DNA of 13,435 nt, from positions 1 through 13,435 of the forward strand of contig NZ_CALUAK010000069.1 of assembly GCF_943914015.1 (NCBI RefSeq), in the 5' to 3' direction. This document shows positions 1-7,015 of this stretch, in pieces. The stretch comes from an uncultured Corynebacterium sp. Its GTDB lineage: Bacteria > Actinomycetota > Actinomycetes > Mycobacteriales > Mycobacteriaceae. A program made the translations under genes and the position numbers. The notes under the pieces are model-generated. The model ran no database searches. It had not been told where the DNA came from and saw only the letters and a program-made list of their open reading frames with translations. Each line of letters opens with the position of its first letter. Positions within the stretch are counted from its first letter, which is position 1.

Positions 1-305
1 ACGAGGCCAAGGTTGCCGGCAAGAAGGTCGGCGTGGGGACGGTCGCAGGCGTCACGTTTGCCAACGGTGGCGACAACATTGGCGTCTACACCCCTGTATT
101 CCTCAGCGTGGAACCTCTCGCAGTAGTCGCCTACTGTGTTATCTTCCTCGCGCTCGTTGCGGTCCTGGTGGCCCTGGCAAAGTTCGTCGCCACCCGCCCC
201 CCGATCGCGGAAGTGCTCGAACGCTGGGAGCACATCCTCTTTCCCATCGTTCTCATCGGCCTCGGCATCGTGATCCTCGTCAGTGGCGGAGCCTTCGGGC
301 TCTGA
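1..305 (+). CDS. cadD: CadD-family cadmium/cation resistance transporter, 3' part only
   Basis: The open frame enters from the left edge (first full codon at base 3) and stops with TGA at 303-305, so only about the last 100 residues are visible. The stretch reading ANGGDNIGVYTPVF is the characteristic conserved segment of the Cad/CadD membrane transporter family. The tail HILFPIVLIGLGIVIL matches the family's last transmembrane helix. Two hydrophobic helices are visible, one after the NGGDN motif and one at the C-terminus. The family (usually about 200 residues) confers cadmium tolerance, probably by efflux or sequestration at the membrane. No adjacent metal regulator is visible, though it could lie upstream outside the window. 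No clear terminator follows within 100 bases. The family call is firm; the substrate is inferred. Confidence 0.85.
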   Translation, partial: EAKVAGKKVGVGTVAGVTFANGGDNIGVYTPVFLSVEPLAVVAYCVIFLALVAVLVALAKFVATRPPIAEVLERWEHILFPIVLIGLGIVILVSGGAFGL

Positions 306-580
306 CGTAGCGGCAGCGTTCCAAACGGCCCTGACCGGGCGCACCCGTCTCGGTTCAGACCTCAACAACTACCCGCAGCCAGTCCTGCGTGAGCGCAGCA
401 ACAAGACCGCCATGGAGCGCTGCAAAACCCCGCCACCGAGCGAACGAAGCCACAGCGTCTGAGTGCAAGCGCCTCTACTGTTCATCGAGTACACCCGATG
501 GACAGTCGCTCTCAGACCAAGGTGAGCACACCCATGGAGGCCCGGTGATCGCGGGCCAACCCCCACTGACCTAAAACACA

Positions 581-621
581 AAACCGGTGCCTCGGAAAAA
601 TAAAAACCGAGGCACCGGTTT
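581..621. terminator. 15-bp perfect inverted repeat with an A/T-only loop, terminator-like
   Basis: The arm at 581-595 (AAACCGGTGCCTCGG) is perfectly complementary to 607-621, with an 11-base loop made only of A and T. Read on the minus strand, the hairpin is followed by TTTTGTGTTTT, which suits a rho-independent terminator in that direction. On the plus strand only three T follow. No minus-strand gene ends just upstream, so it is either an orphan terminator of a lost gene or a weak terminator for cadD read-through. Confidence 0.55.
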
Positions 622-629
622 GTCCACCA

Positions 630-807
630 TGTCGCGACTGATGACTTCACTTCGTATCAACGACAGAGTCTGGTTCGGTGACCTCGTTCCGCATGTCTCG
701 TGACACTGTTCCGGCTTTAGCTGTGTGTATGTCTCGATATATCGTACCGGTGGGCAGTTTACCGGCAAGAAGTGCCCGAAGATCCCGACGTCGGCTGTCT
801 CGAGACA
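630..807. repeat. Four spaced copies of a TGTCTCG(A/T)GACA-like palindromic motif
   Basis: TGTCTCGAGACA at 796-807 is a perfect 12-base palindrome. TGTCTCGTGACA at 694-705 differs by one base. TGTCTCGATATA at 730-741 shares the left half and runs into its own palindrome CGATATATCG at 735-744. A looser copy, TGTCGCGAC, begins at 630. Start-to-start spacings are 64, 36 and 66 bases. Repeated half-palindromes of this kind occur at the ends of some actinobacterial insertion sequences (IS481-like, from memory) and in multi-site operators. The nearby transposase remnant favours the first reading. Confidence 0.45.
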
Positions 808-881
808 TTATTCCTTCATGCTTAGCCATGGAAAAGGAAATAGAAACTTCGCCTCCAAAATCGGCAGTAAAGACAAAACAA

Positions 882-1310
882 ATGGACTTGACCCTGCGCT
901 GGCGGGGGCTCTGTGGTGCGGTCTGCTCCCAGGCCTCCATTACTGTGCAAAACACATCAGAAGACGGCGCGAAATACCTCAACCAGGGCGCGCCTTACGG
1001 CACCAAGGAGTGGCGGGAGCAGTACCACCGTCGCAACACCATTGAGTCGCGCAACGACCGCGTGAAGTCTTCCCGCCACCAGGGCCACGGCGACCCCACC
1101 ATGCGAATTATGCGTGCTTGGGCAGCGCAAGCCATTTCGGCTGTCATGTCCGCAGTCGCCGCCAACATTGGTCTGCTCTCGGCGGAGTCCCGTTGGCGCT
1201 TCCCGAAGAAGCCCACGCCTCCAACCACTCCTCCGGGCGGTCGCAATCTCAGCGGACGCGACGAGACTGGCACCGACGCTTTCTCCAACGCGCCACCGCT
1301 TGCGGCATAG
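882..1310 (+). pseudogene. C-terminal remnant of an actinobacterial transposase
   Basis: The frame from an ATG at 882 to TAG at 1308-1310 encodes about 142 residues. Residues 11-100 match the C-terminal end of a common actinobacterial transposase type. Visible landmarks are CSQASITV (about 15-22), KYLNQGAPYGTKEW (31-44), RRNTIESRN (50-58) and AAQAISAVMSAVAANI (81-96). These correspond to the family pattern KY.Q.LpYGS..W, RNtvEg.N and aaq......aaNi. The tail (about 101-142) is polar and low in hydrophobic residues, as is usual for these proteins. Everything upstream of the C-terminal part, including the main catalytic region, is absent, and there is no ribosome site at 882. It is almost certainly an inactive fragment. 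The exact IS family was not determined. Confidence 0.7.
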
Positions 1311-1317
1311 ACCGACC

Positions 1318-1366
1318 AAGGCCACCGGCTGGTCCTCAAAACAACGAGGACGAAGCCAGTGGCCTT
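1318..1366. repeat. Imperfect inverted repeat just after the transposase remnant
   Basis: The left arm at 1318-1337 (AAGGCCACCGGCTGGTCCTC) pairs with 1346-1366, whose reverse complement reads AAGGCCACTGGCTTCGTCCTC, around a short A-rich loop. No run of T follows on either strand, so it looks more like an IS-associated hairpin than an intrinsic terminator. It begins 8 bases after the transposase stop codon. Confidence 0.5.
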
Positions 1367-1411
1367 GAGGTCCGTGGGCGAGTGCCGAAATTGGGCCCCG
1401 TTCAGGCAAAG

Positions 1412-1450
1412 AAAAATGACCCCTCCGAACGAACGGAGCGGGTCATTTTT
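1412..1450. terminator. Bidirectional rho-independent terminator
   Basis: AAAAATGACCCCTCCG at 1412-1427 pairs with CGGAGCGGGTCATTTTT at 1434-1450 (one bulged base). It gives a T-run on both strands. It lies about 100 bases downstream of the minus-strand tRNA-Arg and 100 bases after the plus-strand transposase remnant, so it can serve both directions. Confidence 0.75.
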
Positions 1451-1530
1451 GTGTTCGCGACCGTTTTCCTTCGGCCGACAGGAGGTTTCGTGAAAAGATT
1501 GGAACAGTTTCGTGAAACCCCCATTTTTCG

Positions 1531-1558
1531 TTGTGCCCCCGACATTGTGCCCCCGACA
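1531..1558. repeat. Perfect 14-base tandem duplication covering the tRNA-Arg 3' end
   Basis: The unit TTGTGCCCCCGACA occurs at 1531-1544 and again at 1545-1558. The second copy contains the discriminator and acceptor-stem 3' side of the tRNA (bases 1548-1558); the first lies just outside it. Copies of tRNA 3' ends are typical of attachment sites left by tRNA-targeting integrases, though a unit this short, in direct tandem, could also come from replication slippage. Confidence 0.7.
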
Positions 1559-1620
1559 CGAATCGAACGTGCGACCTTCGGTACCGGAAACCGACGCTCT
1601 ATCCCCTGAGCTACGAGGGC
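1548..1620 (-). tRNA. tRNA-Arg (anticodon CCG)
   Basis: Read on the minus strand, 73 bases fold as a full cloverleaf. The acceptor GCCCTCG pairs with CGGGGGC (one G-T). The D arm is GCTC/GAGC. The anticodon stem is TCGGT/ACCGA with loop TTCCGGT, giving anticodon CCG, which reads the arginine codon CGG. The T stem is GCACG/CGTGT with loop TTCGATT. The discriminator is A and the genome does not encode CCA (CAA follows), as is usual in Actinobacteria. A terminator lies downstream at 1412-1450. The 3' end is duplicated in tandem immediately outside the gene. Confidence 0.95.
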
Positions 1621-1631
1621 AACGCTATACA

Positions 1632-1659
1632 AGTGTAGTCGCCGTCAACGAGCCAACAA
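1632..1659 (-). promoter_or_regulatory. Candidate promoter of the tRNA-Arg gene
   Basis: On the minus strand, TTGTTG (1654-1659) and TACACT (1632-1637) are separated by 16 bases. The -10 box ends 11 bases before the mature tRNA 5' end, leaving a short leader for RNase P. An alternative pairing is TTGACG with TATAGC, but its spacing is only 13. Confidence 0.4.
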
Positions 1660-1737
1660 AATCCTGTGGCTACCACGGGGGAGGGACATGTTCCAGTGAT
1701 GACAGTAGGCGTGTGCGAGGGGTTTGCCACAAACGAA

Positions 1738-1766
1738 TAGGGACTGGCCGTCGTGGCCAGCCCCTA
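1738..1766 (-). terminator. Rho-independent terminator after the secreted hydrolase gene
   Basis: A 12-bp stem (1738-1749 with 1755-1766, one G-T pair) closes a 5-base loop. Read on the minus strand it is followed by TTCGTTTG, a moderate T-rich stretch. It begins 25 bases after the stop codon of the minus-strand hydrolase gene. Confidence 0.7.
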
Positions 1767-1790
1767 GGGGAGCAGTAGCGCCTTTTCTGC

Positions 1791-3362
1791 TTAGCGCTCC
1801 TGCGCCTTGAGGGACTCGATCGTGTTATTTGCAATGACGGGGGTAGGCAGGCCAACGGTGACGTGGTCGGTGGATGCTGTGCCAGTGGCGAAGTAGTCAA
1901 CGACGACCTTGTCTACGTCTGGGTGGTTGAACCCGAGCCAGCCGTGGTTATATCCCTCAACAGTGACCACCTGGCTGTTCATACGGTCAGCAAGTGAGCC
2001 GTAGAGGCTGTAGGGGGTCTGGGGATCGTGCGTTCCCTGGATTTGCAGTGGGCGCTCAGCCAGACCGGAGCCATCCAGTGGAATCTCCGTGACGACCGGT
2101 GCAGCACCATTGCAGCTCATGCCCGAGGCCACAGAGTTTGCGGCAAGCCAGAAGATGTCGCCACTGACAAATGACGTCCACAGTGCTGCGGGAAGAAGAG
2201 TCGGATTTGCTCCGGAGAGGTTTTCGTTACAGATCATGAGTCCCTGCATAAGTTGGGACTGCATAGCGAGTTCCTGAGCCTCTTCGGGCCCCTGCACGTC
2301 CTCCATCGTCGGTGCAGGAGTAAATCCTCCAATCATGGATGCAAGGTATCCCCAGGCCCAGGACTGCGGCATGAGAATGCGGGATAGGCCAAGCGTCGGG
2401 GAAGCGGACTGATTACCGCCGTTAATGAGCTGGTTGAAGAAGTTGTCGGCAACCGCCTTGTGGGGTGCAATCGCGTTGTTGACAGGGATGAATGCCGGAT
2501 CCATATCGCCTGGCTGTGCCGCTGGTGGTGCAACCGACGGTGTCGTGCCGGATTCCTCGAAGACCTTCTTAGCCCAAGCGTTGTAGACCTTGAGGGGAGT
2601 ATCGCCGAGATGGTACATCTCGTCGTTATCGGCTACCCAACCGAAGAAGGTGTACAGGTTATCCAAGTACAGGGGGGATTGAGCGAGGAGGATATCGCCC
2701 CAGAAGGTTTCCGGAGGAAGACCGGAATCGAGGACGACCTTGCCTGTATGCTCCGGATACAGGGTGGCATAACGGCTGCCGAGAACAGTGCCGTAGCTGA
2801 GCCCGATGATATCGATGCGATTGATTCCTAGCGCTGCGCGGACGGCCTCCCAGTCTGACGCGTTGTTATCCGTGGTGAGGGAGGTGGCGTAACCGGCGTT
2901 GCAGTAGCTACGGGAAATCGCGCCACCGGAGCTCAGCTGCTCCGTAATGGGCACTGCTGCTGCACCCTCTAAGTCGCATTCGACGGGTGTCGAGCCGGCT
3001 AGCCCGCGCGGTTCCACGCCGATGATGTCGTAATCACGGCGCAGTTCGGCGGGGAACTGGAAAACAGGGCCGCCCAGGGTGGCGTAGTTCGATCCGCCGG
3101 GGCCACCGGGGTTGTAGAAAATCGTGCCCTTTTTTGCACCCGTGGCAGGAAGCTTGATAAAGCCGATGGAGATTCGCTCGCCATCTGGGGATTCACGGTG
3201 AAGAGGCGCGTCGGTTCGGCCACACGTAGCATCCTCGCGGAGGACTGTTTGGGGGCAGTCTTCCCAGGTAACAGGTGAGGCTGAAGCGACGGTGGCGGCG
3301 GGAACTGCCAGCGCGAGGGCTGTAGTGGCGCTGGCAAGGCTTGCTACCAGTCGACGGAGCAC
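1791..3362 (-). CDS. Secreted alpha/beta-hydrolase, tripeptidyl-aminopeptidase type (peptidase S33-like)
   Basis: The predicted 523-residue exported serine hydrolase probably cleaves short peptides from the N-terminus. The GTG start at 3362 was chosen because AGAAAGGA sits 6 bases upstream and the product then begins with a clean signal peptide: LRRL, a hydrophobic core, and cleavage after ASA near residue 28. ATG codons at 3401 and 3422 lack a ribosome site and would add a charged extension before the signal. The oxyanion-hole motif NPGGPGGS is at about 84-91. The nucleophile elbow GLSYG puts Ser at about 189, the acid is in GTHDPQTP (Asp about 446), and the base is in GYNHGWL (His about 473). 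This is the order and spacing of the S33-like TAP family with its C-terminal TAP domain. Six or more cysteines suggest disulfides after export. It is a single gene with its own -10 box and terminator. The natural substrate is unknown; an esterase role is possible. Confidence 0.85.
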   Translation of the reverse strand: MLRRLVASLASATTALALAVPAATVASASPVTWEDCPQTVLREDATCGRTDAPLHRESPDGERISIGFIKLPATGAKKGTIFYNPGGPGGSNYATLGGPVFQFPAELRRDYDIIGVEPRGLAGSTPVECDLEGAAAVPITEQLSSGGAISRSYCNAGYATSLTTDNNASDWEAVRAALGINRIDIIGLSYGTVLGSRYATLYPEHTGKVVLDSGLPPETFWGDILLAQSPLYLDNLYTFFGWVADNDEMYHLGDTPLKVYNAWAKKVFEESGTTPSVAPPAAQPGDMDPAFIPVNNAIAPHKAVADNFFNQLINGGNQSASPTLGLSRILMPQSWAWGYLASMIGGFTPAPTMEDVQGPEEAQELAMQSQLMQGLMICNENLSGANPTLLPAALWTSFVSGDIFWLAANSVASGMSCNGAAPVVTEIPLDGSGLAERPLQIQGTHDPQTPYSLYGSLADRMNSQVVTVEGYNHGWLGFNHPDVDKVVVDYFATGTASTDHVTVGLPTPVIANNTIESLKAQER

Positions 3363-3399
3363 GAGATGTCCTTTCTTCTCGGTTGAAGGGCTTTCACCC

Positions 3400-3405
3400 A
3401 TTGTA
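3400..3405 (-). promoter_or_regulatory. Candidate -10 box for the secreted hydrolase
   Basis: TACAAT on the minus strand lies 37 bases upstream of the GTG start, placing transcription start near 3393 and giving a leader of about 30 bases that contains the ribosome site. No convincing -35 is seen at the usual distance, as in many corynebacterial promoters. Confidence 0.4.
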
Positions 3406-3507
3406 CTGAAAGGGAAACACATGCGAATTACAAGGAATCAATCAGAAAGTAGAAAACTACAGGGGAAGGGGGAAGCGTGGCAGATAGCGGATTCTAGGGG
3501 TAGCAAA

Positions 3508-3539
3508 AGCCCCCGCTCAGTTCAATCTGAGCGGGGGCT
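3508..3539 (-). terminator. Rho-independent terminator of the lutABC operon
   Basis: A perfect 13-bp GC-rich stem (3508-3520 with 3527-3539) closes a 6-base loop. On the minus strand it is followed by TTTTG. It lies 22 bases after the lutC stop codon. Confidence 0.85.
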
Positions 3540-3561
3540 AGAGAGCAAGAGAAGGGAAGTG

Positions 3562-4221
3562 TTACTTCACCACGAACACGATCAGCGTACGCGGACCGTG
3601 CACGCCCTCCACGCGGGAGAGCTCGATGTCACTGGTGGCCGACGGGCCGGACACCATGGTGATCGGAGTGCGGTGATCGAGCCGATCGATCATCTCCGGC
3701 ACCGAGTACACAACCGAGTCGGGGCGGACGATGCACAGGTGAACGTCGGGCACCAGGGTCAGTGCGCGACGGCCACACATGTCACCGGACTCGAGGCAGA
3801 TCGTGCCTGTCTGAGCAGCAGACACCTTGGAATCGGTAACCACGGCATCGACCTCGTTGAGGAGGCGCGGATCCGTGTCACTGCTGTCCGGGGTAGCAGA
3901 GCCGTCGAACTTCTCAAAGAGAGAAGCATCCAGGCCCGGTGCGTAGCGAACATCCTTTGCACCGCGCTCATTCAGCACGGAGCAAATCTCAGAGGCAAGA
4001 TCAGCTTCGCTGACCTCGTGGACGATTGCCTTGTAATCGTCCAGGCGACCGATGAGAATCTCGCGCAGTTCCTCAGCGGGCTTGTCCCACTTGCGGTGGT
4101 AATCGCGGGGGATTGGGTAGGCCTCCTCCGCCTTGCCAGCAAGCTTGTTTGCATTGTGGATACGGCTAAGAATTTCCTTCTTGGCCTCTTGGTTCTTGGC
4201 GGCATCAAGATGGCGTTGCAT
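3562..4221 (-). CDS. lutC: LutC, LUD-domain lactate utilization protein
   Basis: The 219-residue protein is the third subunit of the LutABC lactate oxidation complex, which converts L-lactate to pyruvate with LutA and LutB. The LUD domain (YkgG/LutC family) spans most of the chain. Visible family landmarks are [16 protein letters not shown] in the middle and [20 protein letters not shown] near the C-terminus, the latter being the signature that ends with a conserved GVHGP-type loop. The N-terminal 60 residues are charged and helical. Its ATG shares one base with the lutB stop codon (TAATG), implying translational coupling. It is the last gene before the terminator at 3508. Length is normal for the family. 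The individual role of LutC in the complex is not settled. Confidence 0.92.
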   Translation of the reverse strand: MQRHLDAAKNQEAKKEILSRIHNANKLAGKAEEAYPIPRDYHRKWDKPAEELREILIGRLDDYKAIVHEVSEADLASEICSVLNERGAKDVRYAPGLDASLFEKFDGSATPDSSDTDPRLLNEVDAVVTDSKVSAAQTGTICLESGDMCGRRALTLVPDVHLCIVRPDSVVYSVPEMIDRLDHRTPITMVSGPSATSDIELSRVEGVHGPRTLIVFVVK

Positions 4222-5744
4222 TACTTGGAATCCTCCTTTAAGCCGTGCTCACGCTCGGAGCGGAGCAGTTCCTGTGCTTCCTCGGTGTCGAACCATTCGC
4301 GGAACGACTTCTTCGGCGGAACTGCGCTGTCGCGCATGTCCGTCCAACCGGACAGGAAGCTCGGTAGGTGCTTGATCTTGCCGTCGAAGCCACCGAGGAT
4401 ACGGCCGAAGGAGACAACGCCGGTGATGGCGTTCCACAGCTGCGGCTTGCCCCAGACGAGCTTCATTGCCTGCATGAGCGCATTCTCGATCGGTGGTGCG
4501 TCCTTCTCCACCTTCTTGTTGCGAAGGTCGAGGAGGGTTTCCACGATCGGGATGCGAACAGGGCAGACCTCGTTGCATCGACCACAGAGGCTGGATGCGT
4601 ACGGGAGGTACGAGTTCGGGTCATTGTGGTCCTTGATTCCTGTCAACTGCGGGGACAAGATCGCGCCGATGGGGCCCGGGTAAATGGAGCCGTAGGCGTG
4701 ACCGCCGATGCGCTCGTACACCGGGCACACGTTGAGGCAGGCAGAGCAGCGGATGCACTTGAGAGCCTCGCGACCGGTCTCATTGGACAAAACAGCGGTA
4801 CGGCCGTTGTCGATGAGTACGATGTGGAAGTTCTCCGGGCCATCGCCCTCGGTTACACCGGTCCAGAGGGAGGTGTAGGGGTTCATGCGCTCACCGGTGG
4901 AGCTACGCGGCAGCAGCTGGAGGAAGACTTCGAGGTCCTGGAAGGAGGGGAGAAGCTTCTCAATACCCATGACGGAGATGAGCGTCTTGGGGAGGGTCAG
5001 GCACATACGGCCGTTTCCCTCGGACTCCACGATGGTGACGTGGCCGGTCTCTGCGACACCGAAGTTGGCGCCTGAGATGGCGACCTCCGCCTCCATGAAC
5101 TGCTTGCGCAAAAACAGTCGGCTAGCCTCGGCGAGCTCCGGCGGATCGGAGGACAAGGACTCGTCCGTGGTCGGCATCTCGCGAACGAAGATGTCGCGAA
5201 TCTCTGCGCGGTTGCGGTGGATAGCCGGAACCACAATGTGGGAGGGCTTGTCGTGGCCGAGCTGAACGATGAGCTCTGCGAGGTCGGTCTCACGAGCAGA
5301 GATGCCGGCCTTCTTCAGGGCATCGTTCATGCCAATTTCCATGGTGGCCATGGACTTGATTTTTACTACCTTCTTGGCACCGGTGTCCTTCACCAGGCCG
5401 GTAATGATCTCGTTGGCTTCGTCGGCGTTGCGGGCCCAGTGGACGTGTCCGCCGTTGGCGGTGACAGATGCCTCGAACTGTTCAAGCAGCTCGGCCATCC
5501 GGGTTCCCACGTCACGTTTGGTAGCAGAGCCGGCGTCGCGGAGCAGCTGCCAGTCATCGAGCTCATCGACAACGCGCTGGCGCTTGTTGCGGATAGTCGT
5601 GGTGGCGTTCTGCAGGTTGCGACGCTGAGTGACCTTGTACAGGTCCTCGTGGGCGTTTTTGAGGAAGTTGTGCTCGCCGCGCAGCGCACCGTTCTTATCG
5701 GGTGCGAACGGGGGCATCTTGGGCTTGCCAAGGAAAGTGGTCAC
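4221..5744 (-). CDS. lutB: LutB, iron-sulfur lactate utilization protein
   Basis: The 507-residue [4Fe-4S] electron-transfer subunit belongs to the lactate oxidation complex. The GTG at 5744 was chosen because it overlaps the lutA stop by four bases (GTGA) and has AAGGAG 8 bases upstream; an upstream ATG at 5876 would lie inside lutA and add an unrelated tail. An LUD domain occupies about residues 75-310 ([20 protein letters not shown] at about 224-243). Two ferredoxin-like clusters follow. [12 protein letters not shown] carries Cys 330, 333, 336 and 340. CGRCNEVCP carries Cys 387, 390 and 394. The segment [17 protein letters not shown] between them is typical of the family. A short C-terminal LutB-type tail ends in [15 protein letters not shown]. 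All expected cluster ligands are present, so the protein should be functional. Confidence 0.95.
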   Translation of the reverse strand: MTTFLGKPKMPPFAPDKNGALRGEHNFLKNAHEDLYKVTQRRNLQNATTTIRNKRQRVVDELDDWQLLRDAGSATKRDVGTRMAELLEQFEASVTANGGHVHWARNADEANEIITGLVKDTGAKKVVKIKSMATMEIGMNDALKKAGISARETDLAELIVQLGHDKPSHIVVPAIHRNRAEIRDIFVREMPTTDESLSSDPPELAEASRLFLRKQFMEAEVAISGANFGVAETGHVTIVESEGNGRMCLTLPKTLISVMGIEKLLPSFQDLEVFLQLLPRSSTGERMNPYTSLWTGVTEGDGPENFHIVLIDNGRTAVLSNETGREALKCIRCSACLNVCPVYERIGGHAYGSIYPGPIGAILSPQLTGIKDHNDPNSYLPYASSLCGRCNEVCPVRIPIVETLLDLRNKKVEKDAPPIENALMQAMKLVWGKPQLWNAITGVVSFGRILGGFDGKIKHLPSFLSGWTDMRDSAVPPKKSFREWFDTEEAQELLRSEREHGLKEDSK

Positions 5745-6526
5745 AGCATTTTCTCCTTGTCGTACACAGCGGAGGTCGGGGTCCACGGGTGCTCCTTGGT
5801 AGAGGCGAGGATCTCGGCCATATGGACGGCGCGGATGCCAGCATGCTGGCGGGAAAGGGTGCCGCCGATGTTCCACAGGCAGCTCTGGTCACCACCGGTG
5901 ACGTATTCTGCGCCGGTTTCACGGATGTGGCGGGTCTTGTCGTTCACCATTGCTGCGGAAACTTCCGGAGCCTTAATAGAGAAGGTGCCACCGAAGCCAC
6001 AGCACTCTTCAGCGTTGGGGAGCTCGACGAGGTCGATAGCTTCCACGTTGCGGAGGAGCTGTAGGGGGCGTTCGCCAAGGCCAAGCATGCGCTTGCCGTG
6101 GCAGCTGGGGTGGTAGGTGACGCGGTGGGGGAAGAAAGCACCGACGTTGTCGGTCTGGGCGACGTCGATGAGGAACTCGCTCAGATCCAGGCTCTTCTTG
6201 GTTACTTTGCTCACACCTTCACGCAGGGCTGCAGTGCCGTACAGCTCAGCAACCTGCGGGTGCTGGGAACGCACCGAGTGGATGCAAGAACCACTGGGGG
6301 CGACGACGTAATCGATGGATGGATCACTGAAGGCATCGACATAGTTTTCCACCATGTGGACGACTTCCTTGCGGTAACCGGTGTTGTAGTGCATCTGCCC
6401 GCAGCAGGTCTGCTCTTCCGGAACGACTACTTCGTAGCCGAGACGGGAGAGGATGACCGCCGTAGCTTTCAACACATCGGGGAACATAGCGTCCCCGATG
6501 CACGTGTTAAATAGAGCGACGCGCAA
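5741..6526 (-). CDS. lutA: LutA, CCG-domain (Fe-S)-binding lactate utilization protein
   Basis: This is the first gene of lutABC. It encodes a glycolate-oxidase-GlcF-like protein with two cysteine-rich CCG domains that bind an iron-sulfur cluster and hand on electrons during lactate oxidation. I chose the TTG at 6526 because AAGGAG stands 6 bases before it and the product then starts MRVALFNTCIGD, the usual N-terminus of LutA proteins, giving 261 residues. The CCG motifs are QTCCGQ (Cys 41-42) and EECCGFGG (Cys 175-176), with partner cysteines in SGSC (81), HPSCHG (142) and DQSCLW (216). A longer reading from ATG at 6613 adds 29 basic residues unlike the family and has no ribosome site, although a leaderless start is conceivable. 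The stop overlaps lutB by four bases. Confidence 0.92.
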   Translation of the reverse strand: MRVALFNTCIGDAMFPDVLKATAVILSRLGYEVVVPEEQTCCGQMHYNTGYRKEVVHMVENYVDAFSDPSIDYVVAPSGSCIHSVRSQHPQVAELYGTAALREGVSKVTKKSLDLSEFLIDVAQTDNVGAFFPHRVTYHPSCHGKRMLGLGERPLQLLRNVEAIDLVELPNAEECCGFGGTFSIKAPEVSAAMVNDKTRHIRETGAEYVTGGDQSCLWNIGGTLSRQHAGIRAVHMAEILASTKEHPWTPTSAVYDKEKML

Positions 6527-6944
6527 TTGCAGCTCCTTACTCTTGCTGGCGAAACTGCTCCTCCGGATGTTGTGGCCTCTCCGAGGCTCGACCGTATGAA
6601 GTACGTCAGACATCTAGAGTGCAGTGAATGTCACAGTCGATTCTAGTGTGAAATAGGGCAAAAATTCATCTCAATGTACCGTTTCACCTGCAGTAATTAA
6701 GAAACTAATACGTTGCGTAAATAGTTCCCCTGCAGGTTGTCGGCTTGTTTGTTGGTGTCTGAGGTCAGTCCATTTTCACTTTGATCAGACCAAGGTGTGA
6801 AAAATCTCTCATTTTAGGCCGGAAAACTTTCACCTTACATTGGTGTGATGTTTAATAGGGGGTAAGGAAAAGTGTGAAAAATGACTGACTATGAAATGGT
6901 CTGATGTTTACTTCTTGCCCCTAAATTTGCGCCATCCGGTCCTG

Positions 6945-6957
6945 CCAACCAGGTTGG
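6945..6957. promoter_or_regulatory. Perfect palindrome CCAACC-A-GGTTGG upstream of lldP
   Basis: The 13-base perfect palindrome ends 58 bases before the lldP ATG and overlaps a TTGGAC that could act as a -35 box (6954-6959). Its position suits an operator. Which protein binds it is not apparent from the sequence. Confidence 0.4.
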
Positions 6958-6977
6958 ACGCTATTGAACGCTATTGA
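6958..6977. repeat. 10-base tandem duplication in the lldP promoter region
   Basis: ACGCTATTGA is repeated exactly at 6958-6967 and 6968-6977, directly after the CCAACCAGGTTGG palindrome and before the presumed lldP transcription start. It alters the spacing between the possible -35 (TTGGAC) and any -10 box (TATGTA at about 6979) to 19 bases. Confidence 0.6.
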
Positions 6978-7015
6978 ATATGTACACCCGTTGATCTTTT
7001 ATTAAGGAGCGTGAA

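Larger units (their letters stand above)
306..881. other. Gene-poor accessory stretch between cadD and a transposase remnant
   Basis: I recognise no protein-coding gene here. The open frames on either strand are short, mutually overlapping, lack good ribosome sites and resemble nothing I know. What can be seen is a hairpin at 477-506 (11-bp arms 477-487 and 496-506 with one G-T pair), a small GGCCCG/CGGGCC hairpin near 540-556, a 15-bp perfect hairpin at 581-621, and a series of TGTCTCGxGACA-like motifs between 630 and 807. This composition suits decayed mobile-element DNA. Confidence 0.5.
6527..7015. promoter_or_regulatory. Divergent control region between lutABC and lldP
   Basis: No gene lies in the 400 bases between the two operons. 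The region is AT-rich relative to its neighbours. A candidate minus-strand -10 box for lutA is TAGAAT at 6640-6645. Repeats seen include GTGTGAAA in the same orientation at about 6646, 6795 and 6871, with related TTTCACC or TTTTCACT copies on the other strand at about 6682, 6773 and 6828. TGGTgTGATGTTTA (6841) and TGGTcTGATGTTTA (6897) differ at one base. TGATCAGACCA (6782-6792) is the reverse complement of TGGTCTGATCA, close to the GntR/LldR-type half-site TGGTC. TGTGAaaaatcTCTCA (6796-6811) resembles a GlxR/CRP box with one mismatch in its half-sites. Control by lactate and carbon catabolite regulation is inferred. Confidence 0.55.

Noticed and set aside
369..768. Several short frames on both strands between cadD and the transposase remnant
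   Set aside because: They overlap one another, cross hairpins, lack ribosome sites and resemble no protein I know.
3363..3422. Longer N-terminus for the secreted hydrolase
   Set aside because: It would place 20 charged residues before the signal peptide, and the ribosome site fits the internal GTG.
3292..4683. Plus-strand open frame of 463 codons across the hydrolase start, lutC and part of lutB
   Set aside because: It crosses a terminator and three well-supported minus-strand genes, and its translation is low-complexity antisense.
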